This document shows positions 14,313 to 17,157 of a stretch of 17,157 nt of DNA, in pieces. Every line of letters begins with the position of its first letter. Within the stretch, counting starts at the first letter, position 1. The notes beneath the pieces were generated by a model, which searched no databases, was not told the DNA's origin, and saw only the letters and a program-made list of their open reading frames with translations. The stretch covers positions 1 through 17,157 of the forward strand of contig MGRY01000215.1 of NCBI GenBank assembly GCA_001799045.1, written 5' to 3'. The stretch comes from Deltaproteobacteria bacterium RIFCSPLOWO2_02_56_12 (GTDB taxonomy: Bacteria > Desulfobacterota > Binatia > UBA9968). Position numbers and translations under genes: made by a program.

Positions 14313-15596
14313 TTACTTCTCCCCCAAATCGAAAAGTTTTTTGAGCGTCTCAATATAAAGGTCCTCATCCTGATCTTCCGGCCGTTTTTTTAGATGAGTA
14401 ATCGGGGCGTGGAGAATCTTGCCGATCATCGCGGCGGTCATATCTTCCAGGGCCTCCCTCTCCTTTTCCGACAATCCCTTGAGGCTTGTGCTGAGCGATT
14501 TCTCCAATTCTCCCCGGCGGATCTCCTCCAATTTCTGTCGCAAGGCCACGATGGTCGGCACCTGTTCGAGCGAGCTGAGCCAGCGGAGAAACACAGCTAC
14601 CTCTTCGTTCACGATCTCCTCGGCTTTCTGCGCCTCGCTCGACCTCTCCCTCAGCTTCTCGTCGGCCACCTCTTTCAGGTTATCGATATTGTAGAGGTAG
14701 GCGTTATCGATCTCGTCGATGCGGGGATCGAAATTGCGCGGAACCCCGAGATCGATCAGGAACATGGCTTTCTGCCTTCTCTCTTTCAAAGCATCCCGAA
14801 CGGTCTCGGACCGCAGCAGGATTTGGGGAGAACCGCTGGAGCCGATCACCACGTCGGCCATTTGAAGGTAGCGAGGAAAATCCTCGTAGCGGATCGGGTT
14901 GCCCTGAAACTCTTCCGCCAGCTCCACCGCACGCTCAAACGTGCGATTGGTGACCATAAGACTACGAACCCCGCTGCTTTGAAGATAACGAACCACCAGG
15001 GATCCCATCTTCCCTGCGCCAATGAGCATGACGGTCTTATCTTCCAGCCGATCGAATATCCGCTTAGCCCGATCCACCGCCACCGAGCTTACGGAGACCA
15101 CCCCACTCCCGATTCCCGTCTCGGTGCGCACTCTCTTGGCAACAGAAAAGGAGCGGTGGAACAACCGGTGGAGTATCGTTCCTACTGTGCCGGCCTCCTG
15201 CGCCGCAGTGTAGTAATCCTTTATCTGCCCCAGGATTTGCGGCTCTCCCACAACCATAGAGTCGAGGCTTGCCGCAACACGAAAGAGATGGCGCACAGCC
15301 TCGCCGCCCGAGTAGGCGTAGAGATGATCCTCCAGTCCGCCAGGTTTTTTTTCGCTCTCCTGTTCCGAGAGAAAGAGCTTGATTTCCCGGAAGGCAGCCT
15401 GCTCGTCCACGGCTGCCGCAATCACTTCCACACGATTACACGTGGACAGGATAACGCCTTCTCTGACAGCAGACAGAGAGTGGAGGCGTTTCAGGGATTG
15501 TCCAAGCGCCGACCTTTCAAACGCGAGCTTTTCCCGCACCTCGACCGGAGCGGTCTGGTGGTTGAGACCCAAGACTATGATCTTTTCTTCTGGCAT
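14313..15596 (-). CDS. hemA: Glutamyl-tRNA reductase
   Basis: This 427-residue cytosolic enzyme reduces glutamyl-tRNA(Glu) with NADPH to glutamate-1-semialdehyde, the entry step of the C5 tetrapyrrole route. It has GLNHQTAPVEVREKLAF at the N-terminus, the thioester cysteine Cys53 in STCNRVE, SLDSMVVGEPQILGQIK, the Rossmann segment VMLIGAGKMG (about residue 190), VTNRTFERA, DVVIGSSGSP, LIDLGVPRNFDP and a C-terminal helical dimerisation domain with LHAPITHLKK. It starts 3 bases after the ccsA/hemX-like stop codon with only a weak Shine-Dalgarno, implying translational coupling. A 458-residue open frame antisense to it is a codon-composition shadow. HemA is the usual control point of the pathway; no heme-responsive element can be recognised. 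Confidence 0.98.
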   Translation of the reverse strand: MPEEKIIVLGLNHQTAPVEVREKLAFERSALGQSLKRLHSLSAVREGVILSTCNRVEVIAAAVDEQAAFREIKLFLSEQESEKKPGGLEDHLYAYSGGEAVRHLFRVAASLDSMVVGEPQILGQIKDYYTAAQEAGTVGTILHRLFHRSFSVAKRVRTETGIGSGVVSVSSVAVDRAKRIFDRLEDKTVMLIGAGKMGSLVVRYLQSSGVRSLMVTNRTFERAVELAEEFQGNPIRYEDFPRYLQMADVVIGSSGSPQILLRSETVRDALKERRQKAMFLIDLGVPRNFDPRIDEIDNAYLYNIDNLKEVADEKLRERSSEAQKAEEIVNEEVAVFLRWLSSLEQVPTIVALRQKLEEIRRGELEKSLSTSLKGLSEKEREALEDMTAAMIGKILHAPITHLKKRPEDQDEDLYIETLKKLFDLGEK

Positions 15597-15599
15597 GAA

Positions 15600-16421
15600 C
15601 TACTCAAAACTGCCTGCATGCCGGCTCGGGAAAACCGATCCTCCCAAAAGGAAATAACCGAGGACCACGGCAAAGCCCAGGATGGTCAAAACCGCGGCCT
15701 TCTTGCCGCGCAAACCGGACGTGATCCGGCCGTGCAGCAAGGCGCCGTAAAGAAGCCACGTGATCCCTGAAGAAATCTGGCGTGGGTCCCAGGACCAGTA
15801 GTTTCCCCAGCGGAAGCCGGCCCAAAGGCTGCCCGTGATGATGCCCAGCGTCATCAGGGGGAAGCCCCACACCAGAAAGACATAGTTGAGTCGATCCAGA
15901 GTCTCCAGGGAAGGAAACAGCCTGTAGAGAACATTCGTCTTCTTTTTTTTCAGTTGGAATTCCTGCAGGAGGTACATGAGGCTTACCCCGAAGGCCAAGG
16001 AGAAAACCGCGTTCCCCAAGAAGGCGAGAGTAACGTGGAGAAGCAACCAGTAAGTTTTAAGTTCAGGCGGAAGTTCGCCGGTACCGACACCGAAGGCAAA
16101 AGCGGCCAGTGACATGAGAAAGGCCAGAGGGGCAATGATGCAGCCCAGGACCGTCAAATGATACTTAAGTTGGAACAGGAGGTAGACCCCCACCATGAAC
16201 CAGCAGTAAAAGGATAATGCCTCGCGGAACTGCGTGACCGCCGGATAACCCGATTGAAAAAAATGGACCCCAAGCGCTGACGTGTGAATTAAAAAACCGC
16301 CCAGAAGAATAAGGGGCGAAAGCCGCGAGAGAAGAGCCTTGGGCAAAACAAGATAGACGATAAAACTCCCTGTCGCCAGAAGATAAAAGACCGCGGTTAC
16401 CTTAAGTAGCGTGACATCCAT
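15600..16421 (-). CDS. ccsA: Cytochrome c assembly (CcsA/HemX-like) membrane protein
   Basis: This 273-residue inner-membrane protein has about eight hydrophobic helices and belongs to the CcmC/CcmF/CcsA heme-handling family. It has the tryptophan-rich WWD motif WGNYWSWDP (205-213) preceded by GSLWAGFR, plus His129 and His230 near helix ends as candidate heme ligands. The start is ATG 16421, with AGAGG seven bases upstream; a GTG one codon earlier is possible. In Geobacter-like genomes and in Bacillus (hemX) a protein of this type is encoded next to hemA. It may export heme for cytochrome c maturation (CcsA) or influence HemA level (HemX). The sequence alone does not decide, and no ccsB/resB partner is in the window. 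It leads the heme operon. Confidence 0.9.
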   Translation of the reverse strand: MDVTLLKVTAVFYLLATGSFIVYLVLPKALLSRLSPLILLGGFLIHTSALGVHFFQSGYPAVTQFREALSFYCWFMVGVYLLFQLKYHLTVLGCIIAPLAFLMSLAAFAFGVGTGELPPELKTYWLLLHVTLAFLGNAVFSLAFGVSLMYLLQEFQLKKKKTNVLYRLFPSLETLDRLNYVFLVWGFPLMTLGIITGSLWAGFRWGNYWSWDPRQISSGITWLLYGALLHGRITSGLRGKKAAVLTILGFAVVLGYFLLGGSVFPSRHAGSFE

Positions 16422-16451
16422 CACATAACCTCTAAGGCCCTAGGCGCGCGA

Positions 16452-16516
16452 TTGTCGTTATTCGTATATTCGTTATTAGTTAATCGAGTAAACGAGTCAA
16501 CCAGTAACGAGTAACA
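16452..16516. repeat. GTTATTCG / CGAGTAAC-type imperfect inverted repeat in the heme-operon leader
   Basis: Words TCGTTATTCG and ATTCGTTATTAG on the left are mirrored by CGAGTAAACGAG and AGTAACGAGTAACAA on the right, forming a loose inverted repeat. It lies between the predicted promoter and the first gene, so it would be transcribed as part of the roughly 130-base 5' leader. Confidence 0.55.
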
Positions 16517-16559
16517 AAATCAAAGCGCGGCGCAGCAACGGGGCCTCTTTAACCACGCC

Positions 16560-16587
16560 ATTATAGCCTAATTCCCGGCTCACTCAA
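16560..16587 (-). promoter_or_regulatory. Sigma70-like promoter of the ccsA-hemACDB operon
   Basis: On the minus strand TTGAGT (16587-16582), a 16-base spacer and a perfect TATAAT (16565-16560) form a good promoter. The start would be near 16553, giving a 5' leader of about 130 bases before the ATG at 16421. The promoter lies 36 bases beyond the stop of the upstream MltD-like gene. Confidence 0.65.
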
Positions 16588-16623
16588 ATGCCAGCCCTCT
16601 CGGGCCGCAAAGGAGAGAAGCGA

Positions 16624-17157
16624 TCAGCGTTTGGGGATTTTGAGGTCCTGGCCGGCGGTAATGAGATGGGCGCTGGCAAGCCTGTTGGCCTGTTTGATTT
16701 CGCGCATAGAAATCCGATAGATTTTTGCAATCTGCGAGAGAGTCTCGCCCGACACCACCCGGTGACGGGTCCAGGCAAGAGCGCTTTCCGGAACAGGGAC
16801 AGTTTGGAGCTTGCCCGGAGACGGCTCAGAAGTCCGCCGGTGGGCAACAAGGAAAAGCTCGAGCTTCTCGGCCGGGACCTTCACCCGGTAACCCTTAGGG
16901 ATATCCCTGACCTTGGGGCTCAACGCCGGGTTCCATCCCAGGAATTCGTCGCGCTGGATCCTCGTCGGCTTAAGCAAATCCGTGATGGAAACGGCGCGCT
17001 TCATTTCTATCTCTTCTAAAGGGAAAGGCGGATGGTATTCGAGATTGGGGAAGAATTCCTCACTCCTCTTCGCCACCTCCAGAGCAGCCAGGAACTCCGC
17101 ATAAAAACTCTTTGAGGCAAAGCCGAATGACGGACCTTGATAGCGCCGAATGATTTC
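16624..17157 (-). CDS. mltD: MltD-like membrane-bound lytic murein transglycosylase, C-terminal part
   Basis: The frame is open to the window edge and gives the last 177 residues. It opens with EIIRRYQGPSFGFASKSFYAEFLAALEVAK, the characteristic end of the SLT catalytic domain in MltD-type enzymes. A degenerate LysM-like stretch follows (SITDLLKPTRIQRDEFLGWNPAL with IPKGYRVKVP). A clear C-terminal LysM module comes last: HRVVSGETLSQIAKIY, SMREIKQANRL and ITAGQDLKIPKR. Such periplasmic or outer-membrane enzymes cleave the MurNAc-GlcNAc bond with formation of 1,6-anhydroMurNAc, and LysM anchors them to peptidoglycan. The catalytic glutamate and signal peptide lie outside the window. A GTG at 17076 is internal, not a start. 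Presence of this enzyme supports a Gram-negative host. Confidence 0.88.
   Translation of the reverse strand, partial: EIIRRYQGPSFGFASKSFYAEFLAALEVAKRSEEFFPNLEYHPPFPLEEIEMKRAVSITDLLKPTRIQRDEFLGWNPALSPKVRDIPKGYRVKVPAEKLELFLVAHRRTSEPSPGKLQTVPVPESALAWTRHRVVSGETLSQIAKIYRISMREIKQANRLASAHLITAGQDLKIPKR

Noticed and set aside
14394..15770. 458-residue open frame on the plus strand, antisense to hemA
   Set aside because: It lies opposite hemA, which has all catalytic and NADPH-binding motifs; the antisense translation has no domain and no ribosome-binding site.
16590..16608. GCCC-GAGA-GGGC hairpin after the MltD-like gene
   Set aside because: The stem is only four to six pairs and no T-run follows it on the minus strand, so it is not supported as a terminator.

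Overview
The window (about 17 kb, GC in the mid-fifties by impression) looks like the chromosome of a Gram-negative, probably uncultured bacterium. The gene order cytochrome-c-assembly protein - hemA - hemC - hemD - hemB, the MltD-type lytic transglycosylase and the many unaccompanied solute-binding proteins resemble Deltaproteobacteria-like lineages (Desulfobacterota, Binatota, MBNT15, perhaps NC10 or Rokubacteria). This placement is an inference. No tRNA, rRNA, CRISPR, transposase or phage gene was seen.

Region 1 (1-2764) holds solute-binding proteins of the NitT/TauT/THI5-like type: a partial gene running in from the left, an N-terminally truncated relative on the opposite strand, and a complete paralogue of the first gene with a signal peptide. 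No permease or ATPase gene is present. A TTGACA-type promoter overlapped by a perfect 12-bp dyad precedes the complete gene.

Region 2 (2989-9764, minus strand) is a tight six-gene cluster with gaps of 18-44 bp. In transcription order it encodes a cupin, a dihydroorotase/hydantoinase-like cyclic amidohydrolase, a luciferase-like flavin/F420 oxidoreductase, an M20 metallohydrolase, an acyl-CoA synthetase and a glutathione S-transferase-like protein. The order suggests a catabolic route: oxidation, ring or amide opening, deacylation, then CoA activation. It does not match a pathway I can name and is the best candidate here for an undescribed system. An Fbp-type solute-binding protein lies directly upstream (9963-10976).

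Region 3 (11034-11288, plus) is a small hypothetical gene that appears to be transcribed as a near-leaderless mRNA from a good promoter. It faces the heme operon tail to tail.

Region 4 (11294-16421, minus) is a heme (tetrapyrrole) operon: ccsA/hemX-like, hemA, hemC, hemD, hemB, behind a TATAAT promoter at about 16560-16587. The hemA-hemC, hemC-hemD and hemD-hemB gaps are each occupied by AT-rich, imperfectly palindromic repeats of the AAAATGCAAAATTGC type. These supply the stop codons of hemC and hemD. Region 5 (16624-17157) is the C-terminal end of a LysM-bearing, MltD-like murein transglycosylase cut by the window edge.
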